From Eutrema japonicum (lineage: Eukaryota; Streptophyta; Magnoliopsida; Brassicales; Brassicaceae): a DNA stretch of 64,000 nucleotides. This document shows, one piece after another, positions 12,801 to 25,355 of the stretch. Below the pieces are notes generated by a model that was not told where the DNA came from, searched no databases, and saw nothing but the letters and a program-made list of their open reading frames with translations. Position numbers and translations under genes: made by a program. Location: the NCBI GenBank assembly GCA_030161315.1, contig BSQW01000004.1, positions 9,362,001 to 9,426,000 on the forward strand. Direction: 5' to 3'. Each line of letters opens with the position of its first letter. Positions within the stretch are counted from its first letter, which is position 1.

Positions 12801-15800
12801 GAGTATCGATGGATTCTTTACGATTGCTCTTGAAATCGCAATCCTCTGTTTCTGTCCACCAGAAAGTTGAATCCCCCTCTCACCAACCTAAAAAAAGGCG
12901 GAATTTCAGGGTTTATAGTTTTTTTCTTGTACCCTAAGGTATAAATTGAATTTAGGGTTTACAGTTGCTTCTTGTATTCAAAGGTGTCCCTTTGACGGAC
13001 CTGGGTCTCAAATCCTTCAGGGAGGTTGTTGATAAACGAAATGGCTTCCGAGAGCTTTGCGGCACGGCCAAGCTCCTCAGCCGTGGCGTCGTCTTTGCCA
13101 TACATAATGTTCTCGCGAATCGTTGTCGCAAACAAAGCTGGTTCTTGGTTAACCAAACCAATCTGTCCCCTTAACCATTTAATATCCAGCTCTTTGATAT
13201 CGTTCCCGTCTAGCAACACCGCTCCGGAAATGGGCTCGTAAAACCGCTCTATCAAAGATATGACCGTGCTCTTCCCTGACCCGCTTCCTCCAACAAGTGC
13301 CACGATTTTCCCAGCAGGGATGGTTAGGTTTAGCTTATCGAAAATCACCACCTCAGGGCGAGATGGGTAACTGAAAGTAACGTCATTGAATTGAATGTGC
13401 CCGTCTACTTTCCCGATTTTACGGCCGGATTTTGCGCTTGTTTTTGCCGCCGTGTCCCGTTCAATCATCTGAAAAATTGGATACGCAGCAGCTTTCGCTC
13501 GTACAAACGCGGAAATATCCGGAGCTGCCTGTCCAAGCGACCTACACGAACCCCGAAAAACAGAGACTTTGAGATACATAAAAGATACAAAGGAAACGTG
13601 GAGAGAAAGCAAGCCAGATAGGAAGATCTTATATTACAGGCCGGCGATGACAACGTTGAGCATGGTAGTGAATGATTGTCCACCATCCGCGATACCCTTG
13701 TGGACTACGACGCTTGTGAACCAGACGAGCAAGGCCCATGATAGAAACAAGACAGAGTGCAACGAACCAAGACCTAGTCCTTTGGTTAAACCGGCTTTTC
13801 TCCCGTACGCATATGTGCTCTCGAGAGCTTTCCGGTATAGCCTCACCGCCCTTTCTTCACCCGTAAATGCTTGTACGGTCCTCACATTCCCGATTATCTG
13901 AATTTTGATGGAGAGATATAAAGTACACACCAAATGTATGATTTCAAATATATGGCGTTTCCTTGTCAGAGAAGTAACCTACCTCTTCGGCAATCTCACC
14001 GGCCTTGATGTATGATTTCCGGACTCGGGCGATAAGTCCGATGGCGACGAACGCGTAGATGCCACCGGCTAAAGCAATGAGGGGCACTATGGACAAAGTG
14101 ACGAGACTTATTTGCCAAACGCTCGAGAATCCAATTGCAAAACCGGCTATGAACCGGCTTATATAGTGCAAGAAATTCCCTACCTGCAAAGAAATTTACC
14201 GGTAAGCAAGTTATCATAAACCATGAACTGGATTTGCATGATCACATTTAAAATTTGTAATTAAGCAACCAGCCTGTTAAGTGGCTGGCTAGCTGGAAAG
14301 AACCAAGGTCAAAATTTAAAATATAAATTAAATCGTATCAAACTCAACCGCCTTATAAATGCAAAATGCAATGCAGCTATAACCGAATTAAAGACAATGC
14401 ATTTATTATTTTCCATCAAGGACTGAAGCATATTACAAAAAGGAAATATAAATGTATATACTTTATTGGGATATCAGAAAAAAAAAATCAGGTAAAAAAA
14501 TACCCAGAACCAACAGAGATGCATGCAAAAATCTCATTATTATTGACCATATGGTGATTCGCATTAAAACCAGTGGCAATACCTTTGAGGGGGTGCAAAT
14601 ATATTTTATCATACATTAACATTAAATTTTATAAAACATTTAGAATTTAATATTGTTATTTAAATAGATTTAAAGCAAAAATAGTTAAAATATAAGAGAA
14701 AAGGGAAATTAAATGGGAAAAAAACGAATATATATGGGACAAATATTGAAGTCGATCACATGTCACTAGAATCATTAAAAAAACATTCAACCAAAATATT
14801 TATTAATCATAAGTTTGTAATATAAAAACAAAATTCATATGGGTCAAGTGACCCCCTTAGCGATACTGATTAAAACTGATACGGATTAGACAACCCATGT
14901 GTAGAAAAACGAATATTTGGGTTTATATTAATTAGTAAGAAGTTTTGAATGCATTTAATTACTAATTGAACTAACTGGTCTGCTATGAAATTATAATAAT
15001 TGAACTAACACAAAATGTAAACAAAATAAAAATAAAATAACCAAATCAAATAATTAAGAACCGATACCGGTTTGATTCGGTTTAGAGAGGCGAGGTACCT
15101 TCTCGGAGAGAGCATCTTGGACAACGAGTATGTCGGAGGTGATGGCGGAGATGACTTCTCCGGTGGAAGCTTCGGTATCGAAGAAGCTTATGTCGTGGCT
15201 TAACACTGACCGGAGATAAGCTCTCCTCATCTTTGCCGCTTGCCTCTCTCCCGTATGCATCCAACATGCAACCTCTGTTTCCATTTTTTTATATTTTTAT
15301 TTACAATCTTAAACAAATAATGAATTATATAATTCAGAGAGATTGCTTGATTTTAATATATCTTTAATTACCTAACCATGATGAGAACAGTATAGCCACA
15401 CTCAGATATACAAAATCCAACGAGTACTGCACCAAATAAATAAAAATTATTAAGCTGAGCAATCATCATAAAAGTCATATGCATATACTTAGTTAATTAG
15501 CATCTCACTCGAGTTTTATCTGGTGTACATATTAATTTCAATCTGCTAAAAACAACTATTTTCGAAGGTAAAAAATTATCTTCAATTTCCGAGTAATCAG
15601 CCGCAGAATCTAAAGTTTTTAGTTACATAGTATAAATCTTTAAAAATTGGAGCTATATACTATAAGGAAAAATAAATAAAAAAACCTTGGCGACTCTGTG
15701 AGAGGCTTGATGTGGAAATAAATAAGCAAGACCAATAATGTTGATGAGTTTGCCAAAAAAGATGAAAAAGACTGGAACGGATGCGCCGTGAATGCACGCG

Positions 15801-15928
15801 CCGATGGATCCGAGAGCCATTAGAACGCAATCGTAGAAATCTGCGAAGGAGAAGAGCTTAAGCAGTGACACCTTCGGCGTCGCCTTCTTCTTCTCCTTCT
15901 CCGACGCCGGATCACCGGACGACTGCAT
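9883..15928 (-). CDS. ABCB2: ABC transporter B family, full-size P-glycoprotein (ABCB2 type)
   Basis: Thirteen exons on the minus strand: 15928-15686, 15426-15372, 15274-15099, 14183-13983, 13897-13638, 13541-13001, 12887-12508, 12348-11948, 11823-11582, 11478-11231, 11052-10640, 10504-10164 and 10086-9883. They sum to 3,705 bases, or 1,234 residues, with no break. The layout is two repeats of a six-helix membrane domain plus a nucleotide-binding domain. NBD1 has Walker A GGSGSGKST, signature LSGGQKQR and Walker B SILLLDEATSALD. NBD2 has GQSGSGKSS, MSGGQRQR and EILLLDEATSALD. A Ser/Arg-rich linker joins the halves. Family members are plasma-membrane exporters, several of them auxin transporters. 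The substrate of this one cannot be read from sequence. I used the ATG at 15928 (MQSSGDP); an in-frame ATG lies six bases upstream. Intron 3 (15098-14184) holds a hAT MITE. Confidence 0.93.
14571..14868. mobile_element. Non-autonomous hAT element (MITE) in ABCB2 intron 3
   Basis: The element is 298 bp and is bounded by a perfect 8-bp target duplication ATTAAAAC (14563-14570 and 14869-14876). Its ends are imperfect inverted repeats: CAGTGGCAATACC-GAGGGGGT at the left, and, reverse-complemented, CAGTATCGCTA-AGGGGGTCAC at the right. An 8-bp TSD plus CAG termini is the hAT signature. The interior is AT-rich and non-coding. It sits inside an intron, well away from both splice sites. Confidence 0.88.
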
Positions 15929-17819
15929 TTTCACCGGAAAGGGTGTGTATGTTTGCTGTTGGAGGGAACAAATAATGAGGAAAAATAAGAGATAATAAAT
16001 AGAGAGAGTGAGAGAAATTAAGAGGGAAAGTGGTTAGAGAGGAAGAAGATGAAAGAGAGAAGATAATAAATGAAGGAAGACATAAAAGACCAAGTTTATT
16101 GGTTTCAGCGAGAATTGTTTGGTATGAAGCTGTGTGTGTGTGACCCTAATTAATGACTCTCTAATACTGCTTTATTTTGAACTGTTCATAGTTCTATCAA
16201 CGAATTATATTGGTAGTTAGTTATGTGAAGTGATCTCCTCACAGACTGATCGGAGCCAAAACAGGATTAGATTGTTCCTCCATACGTTTTTTAATCCACT
16301 ATTCATTCCCTTTAGAGAGAAAAGAATGGAAGAAGGCATGATAAACATCATACTCATCTAACACGATTAATCTAATATATCGACAAGTAAGTTTGTCTAT
16401 ACGAAGATTGGAAAATATAAAATATGAAAAAAGAATGCAAATTTGGTTGGTTATTCGCTAAGACGATTTTCACAGTTTGGAATTAGTATTTTGATGTTCT
16501 AATTAGGCAATCTTTGCAAAACTCAATTGAAAATACATTCATTATAAATAAGTTTTTTGTTTGAATTAATTTTATTTTCAATTATTATTATTATTTTTAT
16601 CTCAGTTCGTAATTTTGTTCAAGGTAAAGGTAATGAATCTGAAAGGTTAATAATGGTGAAAGGAACAAATGTCGATTTTATTGTACGAGTTTGCGTAACC
16701 GAGGTATCTTTGAATTCAAATACGCCTTGGACTTTTGATAACTTTCTAGTCAACGGTTAGACAAATAATTTACGATATAAAATTAATGTGATTTCATACT
16801 AAAAATGCAAGTTCAAGAACGCTCTCTCTATATGGATCATATATATATATATACACGAGCCCTAAAGTGCAACTAAAGCTATTTCTTCCCAGTGTTGGAT
16901 TTCACAAATCTCTAGTTGATGTTTCCCTCTTCTTCTACGACTCTTAATCATTATATATTTTATTCTAACCAATTTGACATACTTTTAAATTGAAAAAATT
17001 CTGGCTACCAAAAACAAATCAAACTCAAACCGAGTAAAACCGAACCAAACTAAAAGAACTTCGGTCAGAATTACATTTTAATTTGACTAAAATCGGACAT
17101 ACCAACCAAAACCAAACTAAATGTCCACCCCTCTTCAACTCATCGCCCCTACAATGAAGTTAAAATGGGGATTAGGATTATAAGATAATATTTGCATTTG
17201 TGTTGCGTTGACATGTCTGTTTGGACTTTAGATACTTGTATGTCTGCTGGATTGAGATTCAATAAGACAATGACACCTTTCAGTTCAAGCAGTGATGAGC
17301 TCAAATCATTGTCAAAAACTTGATAAAAAAACATAATATTGTTTTATTTTCTTCTTATGAAAAATATAATATTATTCTAAGAAAAATTCTTTAGCGATAC
17401 ACAGATGAAAAAGGACTAACAACAATTCTAAACATAATTTCCTTCGCGCATAATTTATTTTTTCTTAACAAAATTGATCATCATATTATATATATATATA
17501 TATAGTTCAGTGGATCCAAATAACTATTTTAATATATAGTGATATGTTGGAAAAAAGAAAAAGACAAAGAAAAGTTGAAAGAAATTTAAGAAAAGACGCA
17601 AAAAAAGAAGAATAAGAAGAATTATTTGAGTTGGTTGTGCCGATGACTGATGAACTTATAATGTGGTGGGGTCCAGTCTTCGAGCATGACATGTTTTTTT
17701 TTTGGCTGGTCCCGATGATGCATAGTGAAGTGACCAAGTCTTAGGGCTCGACGCAGTTGTTATATTGTTACGTATGATATGACGACTCATATATTCTCTT
17801 TGATTCGACTTTATATATA

Positions 17820-18059
17820 CTCTTTCGGTTTCACAAAAAATATCATTTTAGAATTAATTTTTTTTATCGTTTTACATTTTTAATACAATTTTTTCAATTA
17901 ATTCTCTAAATTGTCATTTACCCAAAACTAATAACATTTGTATTTAAATCATTTTAAATTAATTATAAATATATTAAATATGAATATATTATTAATTTTT
18001 TTAAATTTCTTAATATGTGTGAAATATGTTAAAGTGACATTTTTATGAAACATATATAG
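17820..18059. mobile_element. Stowaway/mariner-like MITE
   Basis: About 240 bp, flanked by TA on both sides (17818-17819 and 18060-18061). Imperfect terminal inverted repeats of roughly 30 bp: CTCTTTCGGTTTCACAAAAA at the left, and, reverse-complemented, CTATATATGTTTCATAAAAA at the right. Both continue into a TCA-TTTTA block. The interior is AT-rich with no coding potential. The TA duplication and this end sequence fit the Tc1/mariner (Stowaway) type. Confidence 0.55.
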
Positions 18060-18136
18060 TATTTAACCTCGCTTCTTTTCTTTTAGGTGAAAATGATCGA
18101 AATTTGATTTTTTTTTAAACCCTTTTAAAATTAAAG

Positions 18137-18202
18137 AAAACATTTTATTAAATGAGGTGCTAGCTAACTAAAACATTTTATTAAATGAGGTACTAGCTAA
18201 CT
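18137..18202. repeat. 33-bp tandem repeat, two copies
   Basis: Two abutting 33-base units (18137-18169 and 18170-18202), each starting AAAACATTTTATTAAATGAG and ending CTAGCTAACT, differing at one base. Non-coding, isolated. Confidence 0.85.
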
Positions 18203-19010
18203 AAAGTAAACGTATATAGAATCTGACTAAATTCAGAGCTTTTGAAGTTGTTTCTGTTTTCTAATTCTTTGGGTAAAGCTGTTTATTCTTGGATTTATGG
18301 AAAATTTTCTTATAAATGAACTTGATCATTTAAAATTTAGGTGATGATAAATGGTCAAAGTAGATATACGCTTCAAAGTCTTTTCTTATATTCTCTAAAC
18401 TGAAGCCAATAAAAGCTCCTTAGTACTTTTTTTTTGTTTTTAAAAAACATTTATATGATAGAGCATGATATATAATATGAATCCACATTCCATATATATT
18501 ATGATTCACAAGATCATTTGATCAAAAGTAGGATGCTTTTTTTGTTATTGTTATCAAAGTTCATGTATTTATTGTTCAAAACCAGTTTACTTTTAGTGGA
18601 GTATCTTTTATATAATAGGTTTTGTTGCTTATATATTTTGATATGAGATTTCCAACACTTTTACTCAAGACGATAGTTCTTTTTAATCATCTTGAACTAA
18701 ATAATATAATTGAATTGACAACATCCATGCAAATCAAACCAAGCCAGTTATGATATTAAAGTTTATGTGATTTCAACTTAAAAGCAATTATTATAAGTAA
18801 AATAACTCGTATCTCTTACATGATATATTAAATGTTATATAATTATGGATGTAGAATTGTTACCAATTTTGAGTGAAAAGTTAAGATCTTTTAATCATTT
18901 TTGGATTGCTTCATTTTTTGTGGGTAAAAGTGGAGACATGGAATCTAGACGTAGACGTATTAATACCCTTTTTGTGTTAAAGAACGTATACTTCTTATGT
19001 CTATCTATTA

Positions 19011-20364
19011 GACCATCTCCAACGGAAGACTTTTAACTTTTTTGATGGGGTTATTAACCAAAAAAAAAAAAAAAAATTATGAGCACTGTAAGAACCAGTT
19101 TTTAAACAAAAGTTTTAAAAATCGGTTTTTAAGGGGATTCTTACATTATTCTTAGCCACGTGTCAACCCATAATTTGTCGGATGTATTTTTTTTGCCAGA
19201 TTTTTTTTTTTACTTTTTCTTAACTTTAACTTAAAAAAAAAGATTCTTAACTTTTTTTTTTAAATTGTTTTTCATAACTTCAACTTTAAAATTAAAATTT
19301 TCTTTTTACATATTAATGAATTAGAATTTTTACATATTAAACTTTTTTTTAAGAACCCCTAATGAGGTTCACCACTGGAAGTTCAAAAACTTATGGGGTT
19401 CTAAATTTTTAAATAATCAAAATTTATGATTAAAAATTTGGTAAAATCCCATGATGGCACTACAAAAAAAAGTGTGTTTCACATTATTTATTTTACAGAT
19501 TTGCATTAGTTATAAATGATGTAAAATTTTTTTACATCACTTAAATAAGTGACTCTGAAAGTGGTGATGCAAATATTTACATCAGTTGTGAAAATATTTT
19601 ACATCAGTTTAAGCAACTGATATACATATTTGCATCAGTTTAAGCAATTGATGTAAATATTTGCATCGATTATTGTAATCAATGTTAATTTGTGTCGGTT
19701 GCAAAAAATGATGTTAAAGATTTGCATCAATTAATATCAATGATGGTAATATTACATTATAATTATCAACTTTAAAATATGTGTAATAATTTAATAATTT
19801 AAAATTAGTACTAACTTTTATAAATTATTTAAATACTATATTATAAATTATTTTTGAAATAATTTATTTATTTTTATCCAGGATAACACGTCAATATTGG
19901 TTTTTAGAATTTGTAGATAAATTGTACTTATATATAAGAAACAAAACTTCTCACTTCCTTCCTTAGTTCTCGATGTGTGACAAACATCAAAGGTAATTAA
20001 AAGCATATTTAATTAATTGAAAATTTATTAGCATCATTTTTTTATTGATGTAATATTTGTATCATTTTTTAAATGATATTAACAAAAAATTGTAGATGCA
20101 TCGATTATCTAATTGATGTGCATTCATATTTTTGTATCACTTCTCATAAAGTGATCTAAATTAATAAAAATTTGTATCATTTAGGATTGAATCGATGTTA
20201 AATTAATTAATAGTAAAATCAGTTATTAACTGATGCTAAACTATATTTTTTATATTAATTACTAATAAATGATTCAAAATAATATTATTTATTTTTGTGA
20301 TATAATTTAAGTGATATAATATATATCTTTTTTTATAGTGTGGAGTTCACCATTGAAGATGGTT
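19011..20364. mobile_element. PIF/Harbinger-type MITE, split by a CACTA element
   Basis: TSD TTA is present on both sides (19008-19010 and 20365-20367). The left end reads GACCATCTCCAACGG. The right end, reverse-complemented, reads AACCATCTTCAATGGTG. These are the classic GAxCATCTCCAA-type termini of Harbinger MITEs in crucifers. Removing the CACTA element and its TSD copy leaves about 468 bp. Fragments such as AACCCC and GGTTCACCA near the right end resemble the MITE at 62878-63100. Non-coding. Confidence 0.75.
19458..20340. mobile_element. Non-autonomous CACTA (En/Spm-like) element, nested in a Harbinger MITE
   Basis: 883 bp, with ends CACTACAAAAAAA at the left and, reverse-complemented, CACTATAAAAAAA at the right. 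A perfect 3-bp target duplication TGG flanks it (19455-19457 and 20341-20343). A 3-bp TSD plus CACTA termini defines the superfamily. Subterminal regions carry many degenerate copies of TTGCATCAGTT / GATGTAAAT-like words in both orientations (clear at 19505-19740 and again at 20020-20260), as expected of transposase-binding subterminal repeats. No transposase is encoded. Confidence 0.9.
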
Positions 20365-22062
20365 TTAGATTCTATAGAAAGATCGACCTAAGGGGAAATT
20401 TTAAATGATGGGGTATAGTATTTTTTTCACCACCCGGAAAACCAACCATGCATGTGCAATTAAAAAACTAAGCCAGTAACAATTTTTGGAAAAAATAATA
20501 AAATAATAAAATAATAACATAATAACAACTATAACATTATCCAAGTGATGGTATCCTACTATCCTAGTGATCATTACCACGCAACTCTAAGTTAGAGATC
20601 GATTTTTCTCTAGGTACACTTTTTGTTTTGTCATTGCAAAAATAGTAGAGTTAGTATACATAAATTATAATTTAGAACTAGATTTTAATCCGTACGTCAG
20701 TGTAATATAATGTCTTTTTATAAATTAAAATATTTTTATCATTTAATTATTTTTGATTTATATGTTTGACAACATGTTTAATAATATGGATAAAATACAT
20801 AAATATTTTTAATAAAGCATATTTGGAAGAAAAAATGTTTATATTTTAATAATATAGATTGATATCTATTTTTTAATTATTATTTTTTGTTTTAGATGAA
20901 AATCCTGAAAAATTATACGAAATTACAAAATCTAAATAAATGCGGGCTGGGTTAATATGTGAAGGAGACTCAATTCCAAGAAAATGAACTCAGGGAAGCG
21001 CCTGCTTTGTTTGACAATCACTAAGATCATGTGATATCTTTATGCTTTATAACTCAATACACAAATCTACACATGTATGCATAATATATATACATAAATA
21101 CATGCAAATGCGTCCGTGAATCGTGATATTATTCTTTTTATGTATTCGTTATTTCTTTGTTATACATTTTTTTGTTAGCCTTGTTTTTATACATTCTTAA
21201 GTAAGTAAAACGAAATGTCAGACCCTTTTACTTATGTGTGACTTTACCTCTTATGATTCTCGAATGAACCAACGATCAAACACTCAGCAAACTGATAAAT
21301 TCTCACGAAATTGATTGTGACGTAGACTATATATCATTTTATCACAAAACCATGCTTGAGCAGCCATTCTGATATATTTCTACTTGTCCTAATAATCGTT
21401 ACATACTTTGGTTACTTTATTTTTATATATAATTTGGGTGTAAGAGAGTATGCATAATTAAGATATATACGACATTAATGGGTAAAAACACTCCATGTGG
21501 TTTGGTTATATTTTCAACAACTTATTTATCGTGACATTTTCAAACAAAACATATATAATACGATCCCATTTTCTATTTGAAAAATATTTAGAATATCACT
21601 TTCTACACTAATTTCTTCTTCTTCTTTTTAATCTGCTATATCAGAATAATTGTCAATTAATAATTAAAAATGTATATTTTATGGGTTAATTAGATAGATA
21701 GCTTTTTGGAACGCTTATTTGCAAGGAAATGACGTATTAGCAAAATCGTAAATTAGTGGGTATTTATTTCACATATGTTGTTATCGAATAATGTAATACC
21801 ATGCAAAATATTGTGTCACGGATAAAATAACATCCTATCCTATTTGCTTATAACACACTCGAATTTCATACTATTTATATGAAATATGAGCGAAATCAAC
21901 ATTCATTTATTTATAATTTTGTCATTGCGTCATTTTTACAAATAAACTCCAAAATTATGCTATCTAATGCATGTATCCTCTTTTTTTTCTCTTGTATTAA
22001 TTGTTTCTGTTGCTTTGTCTATTCTTAAGTTTCAATTAACTTATTAATTTAGAAAAAAATGT

Positions 22063-22488
22063 CTATGTAACAAAAATATATTTTTGACAAAACGGAGACA
22101 AAAACATCAAAGTATGGCATCCAACCAGCAACCAGACATTTAACCAAACCATCGCCGCACTAAACGCAATTATGACCACCGCTCCGACCGCGACCACTAT
22201 CACCGCCTTGAATCGAAGAAGACAAGACGCTATAAGGATAACTGATGAAAACAACCACAACCTATTGATCACCTTCATATATTGTAAATTTGATGATATT
22301 TTTACATGATCATTACAAATAGATGAAATAAGGAAAACCAAATAATCTCCTTTATTTTCCAACTCGAACAACTTGTTGCTGTTGACAAATTTATAATATG
22401 GATGTGACAATTTTTGTTTCTTTTCTTTTAAAGAGGGATCGAATGCGTGGTGCAAGATTAAATGCAAACTATAACGATGTAACTGCAT
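22063..22488 (-). CDS. Hypothetical small membrane protein, uncertain
   Basis: An open frame of 141 codons. The part from an internal Met (MKVINRLWLFSSV) has two strongly hydrophobic segments (around WLFSSVILIASCLL and VIVVAVGAVVIIAFSAA) followed by WLNVWLLVG. The upstream half is polar and unremarkable. I recognise no family. It lies in AT-rich spacer with no convincing promoter, and could be a relic or a chance frame; hydrophobic frames arise easily from T-rich strands. Confidence 0.22.
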   Translation of the reverse strand: MQLHRYSLHLILHHAFDPSLKEKKQKLSHPYYKFVNSNKLFELENKGDYLVFLISSICNDHVKISSNLQYMKVINRLWLFSSVILIASCLLRFKAVIVVAVGAVVIIAFSAAMVWLNVWLLVGCHTLMFLSPFCQKYIFVT

Positions 22489-23007
22489 GTGTATGATTTA
22501 GTCGTTTTGGGCATTCGGCTTATTATTGCATTTATATCAGTGAAAATGACGTATTTGAGCTGGTTATTATGGGGGAAAATAATAATGGAGCTGGTTATTT
22601 GACACATGGGGATTAGCGACTTTATAAACATGTATTTATGCAGTGGCCGTTGTCTTCTTTCATGATCATAATGGCCACTGATATATATATATATATATAT
22701 ATATATGCAGCCCTAGAGAATGTGTTAGTTCTTAATCATCATATATGTTGTGATTACTTTTATTTCACAAATTTTCAAATTTGTTTCACATCCGATCCGG
22801 TGATCACGCAATGTTTTTTTTAAACTCATTCTAATTTAAAAACAATGAGTCAAAAACAAACTCCTTGAACCAAGGAGAAAAAAGTTATCCGTCTAATTAA
22901 AACCATAACCAAAGAGGCTTATATCAACAAAATTCCATCTCTGGCATCAAAATTTGTAGAAGAATAAACACAACAAGTCTTCATTGTCTTTGAGTAGAAA
23001 ACAAGCC
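22489..23007. other. Promoter side of V-ATPase subunit G, with a TA microsatellite
   Basis: An uninterrupted (AT)n run of about 26 bases lies at 22681-22706. The leader region before the ATG at 23008 includes 22920-23007. A TATA-like TTTATAAACATG occurs at about 22620. No gene is seen in this stretch. Confidence 0.5.
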
Positions 23008-23512
23008 ATGGATTCTTTGAGAGGCCAAGGTGGGATTCAGATGCTTTTAACCGCTGAACAAGAAGCCGGGCGGATTGTTTCAGCTGCTAGGACCGGTAAA
23101 GTCTTTCTCTTTTACGGTGATCTTGGCTCGATTACTAAGATTTTGGTTTTGAATCCTTTTCGGCTTTTCCTTTGCTTGTTTTTATGGATGGATCAACGAT
23201 CAGCAAAACTGGCAAGAATGAAACAAGCGAAAGACGAGGCTGAGAAGGAGATGGAAGAGTACCGGTCCCGATTAGAAGAAGAGTATCAGACACAAGTTTC
23301 TGGGGTAATCATCACCAACACAAAGCTAGCTACTGAGGTCTTAACTTGTACTCATTCTTTACATTTTGTTTCAGACGGATCAGGAAGCAGCTGCAAAACG
23401 ATTAGAAGACGAGACAGATGCCAGGATTAAGAACCTTAAGGATTCTAGTTCAAAGGTCTCTAAGGAGATTGTCAAGATGCTCAACAAGTATGTTACCACT
23501 ACTGGAGCATGA
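23008..23512 (+). CDS. VHA-G3: V-type proton ATPase subunit G
   Basis: Three exons, 23008-23095, 23204-23304 and 23375-23512, give 108 residues, the usual length for plant subunit G (about 110). The product starts MDSLRGQGGIQMLLTAEQEA, the highly conserved N-terminus of the family, and continues as a charged helix (KLARMKQAKDEAEKEMEEYR) to KYVTTTGA-like residues at the end. Subunit G pairs with E in the peripheral stalk of the vacuolar/endomembrane proton pump, holding V1 to V0. Splice sites are GT-AG and frames join cleanly (exon 1 ends after the first base of an Ala codon). The isoform name follows the syntenic position between ABCB2 and the AP180 gene. Confidence 0.92.
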
Positions 23513-25355
23513 TTCTCAATATACACTTACCTCATAGTACCTTATTTTCTTGCTAATAAAATCGTTTGATGCTTAAGATCCAGTACTTTCTTGGTCAGCT
23601 GATCCTCATGCGCAAATCTGGCCAAATACATAGTCCATGCGTACAGACACATTTTAACATTTACATGAGGAAACTAAAACAACATTAGATCAAAGTATCA
23701 TTGGTAAAACAAACAAAAAATAAGGGGAAAACAGAACTACGTACGAAAGTGATTAATTTTAAGCGCATAAAGGGATAAGATGCATGCAAGATTATATAAT
23801 GCAATGTTTGGTATCTTTTATGTACTCTTGAGTCTTGAGCACCAATTATTTCGTCATTCTTATGCAAATTTATAGGACCTGCAGCCCATTGAAAATGGTG
23901 GCCCAATTTTGTTTTTGTGGCATTTTCCATATTTATGTTTCTAACTTTAAAATGTGTACAAATTATATCAAAATATTGTCTAAACAATAACCATTTAGTT
24001 AAAAATAACAAATTTGGTGCCTCTAAAGATATAGCCATTATTGATCTAAAGAAAAAAATGGCTTTCGAAAAGTTAAAGAATTCGGTAGCCCGAATCCCAT
24101 TTGCTTAACCCGCATGCCAAAACTGTACCTTGTTAATGACATTCAACAAGAGAATTGAGCATTTGGAAGTTGGAACAAACACATGCAATGAATCGAGATG
24201 CAACTAGAACTGATAATAAAACTTAGCTTTCCAGGACAAGGTTATAATCCTCCTGGTTACACAATATGGTGTAACATCTATGGAATTTTCGTTTGGGGAA
24301 GTCAAAGGCACGTTTCCGCAGGATGGCGCACATTCGCAGGTATAAGCTGAGATGATCAGGTACGAATGGACCACCGTATGATCTTAAGCCCACTGTCCAA
24401 GTCCGGACCCATTAGGTCCATAAGTCAAAGGTTTAACATTGCGCTCAATTTTGTAATTTTTTTATTTATTAAAGGTGAAATTGAAAAAAGAGACGACAAA
24501 TGTAATATATATTCTAATGACTAAATCAATTCAAATGAAAAAAAACTGTTCGAGTGATATATAACCTATCTTACACAAATTACACATAGATAAATAAGTG
24601 GATTTCATTTTGACACATCGATTATTGAGAAAATGATTCTATACCAAAATAAAAGATTGGCATATATGTCAATGTTAAACTAAAATTTTGATTTGGTAAA
24701 TGAGATACTATTTTCGATACATATTAAGTGAGGGTTATTGGTTTGTGTATTTAAATAGATTTAGAAATCGAAATCAAATCCAATGTTATTGGTTTTATGA
24801 TTTTGAAATCTATATTTAAATTTTATGTTATTGGTTCTATGATTTATAAATACTAATTCAAATTATGTGTTATTCAATCTTATGGGTTTGATTTCACAAT
24901 GAATTTTAGTGGATTTAGAAGGATTTATATGTTAAAAATACAAAGACTCAAATTCGAGAAAAACTTTCACATTTACAAATACTAATTAAAATCCACATAT
25001 TAAATTAATTTTACAAAAATTTTTAAATCGTATTCATATTTCTAAATCAGTTAAAAACACTTAAACACCGTCTAAATAAAAACGAACAAAAAAAAAACAA
25101 TCACCAGATCATCAATAATATTCCGTTACGCACGCCATGGGTGAGGCAAGAGAGAAAGAGGATGTTGTGGAAAAGTCTGTTATTGTGTTCTGTTTGTTTG
25201 TAAAGGCGACTAACATAGAAAACCAAACTCGGTCTTCGTCTTCTTCAATCCTTATCTCCTCCTCTCTCTCTCTCCGTCGTAACCAGATCGTCACACAATT
25301 CCGGTGATCACCGCCGGAATAATCAAGCGATTTTCCAGATTCCGATTATCCCTAA
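23513..25355. other. Spacer between VHA-G and the AP180 gene
   Basis: Contains the VHA-G 3' UTR and the AP180 promoter/leader (CT-rich at about 25240-25290). 24726-24910 has repeated words of the GGTTATTGGTTT and GATTTTGAAATC type, resembling the ends of the Harbinger-like element at 39343-40263, but I could not define borders. The 23685-24038 open frame (minus) is unconvincing. Nothing else seen. Confidence 0.45.

Larger units (their letters stand above)
15929..22062. other. Gene-poor spacer between ABCB2 promoter and V-ATPase region
   Basis: 15929-16200 carries the ABCB2 5' leader and promoter; it is rich in GA on the plus strand. Apart from the three transposons and one tandem repeat listed separately, I see only AT-rich sequence. 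The short open frames (for example 16557-16760, 17149-17334, 17507-17737, 18845-19036) show no family resemblance and no codon pattern I trust. Confidence 0.6.

Noticed and set aside
13174..13965. Plus-strand frames across the ABCB2 nucleotide-binding domain
   Set aside because: Antisense to well-supported ABCB2 exons.
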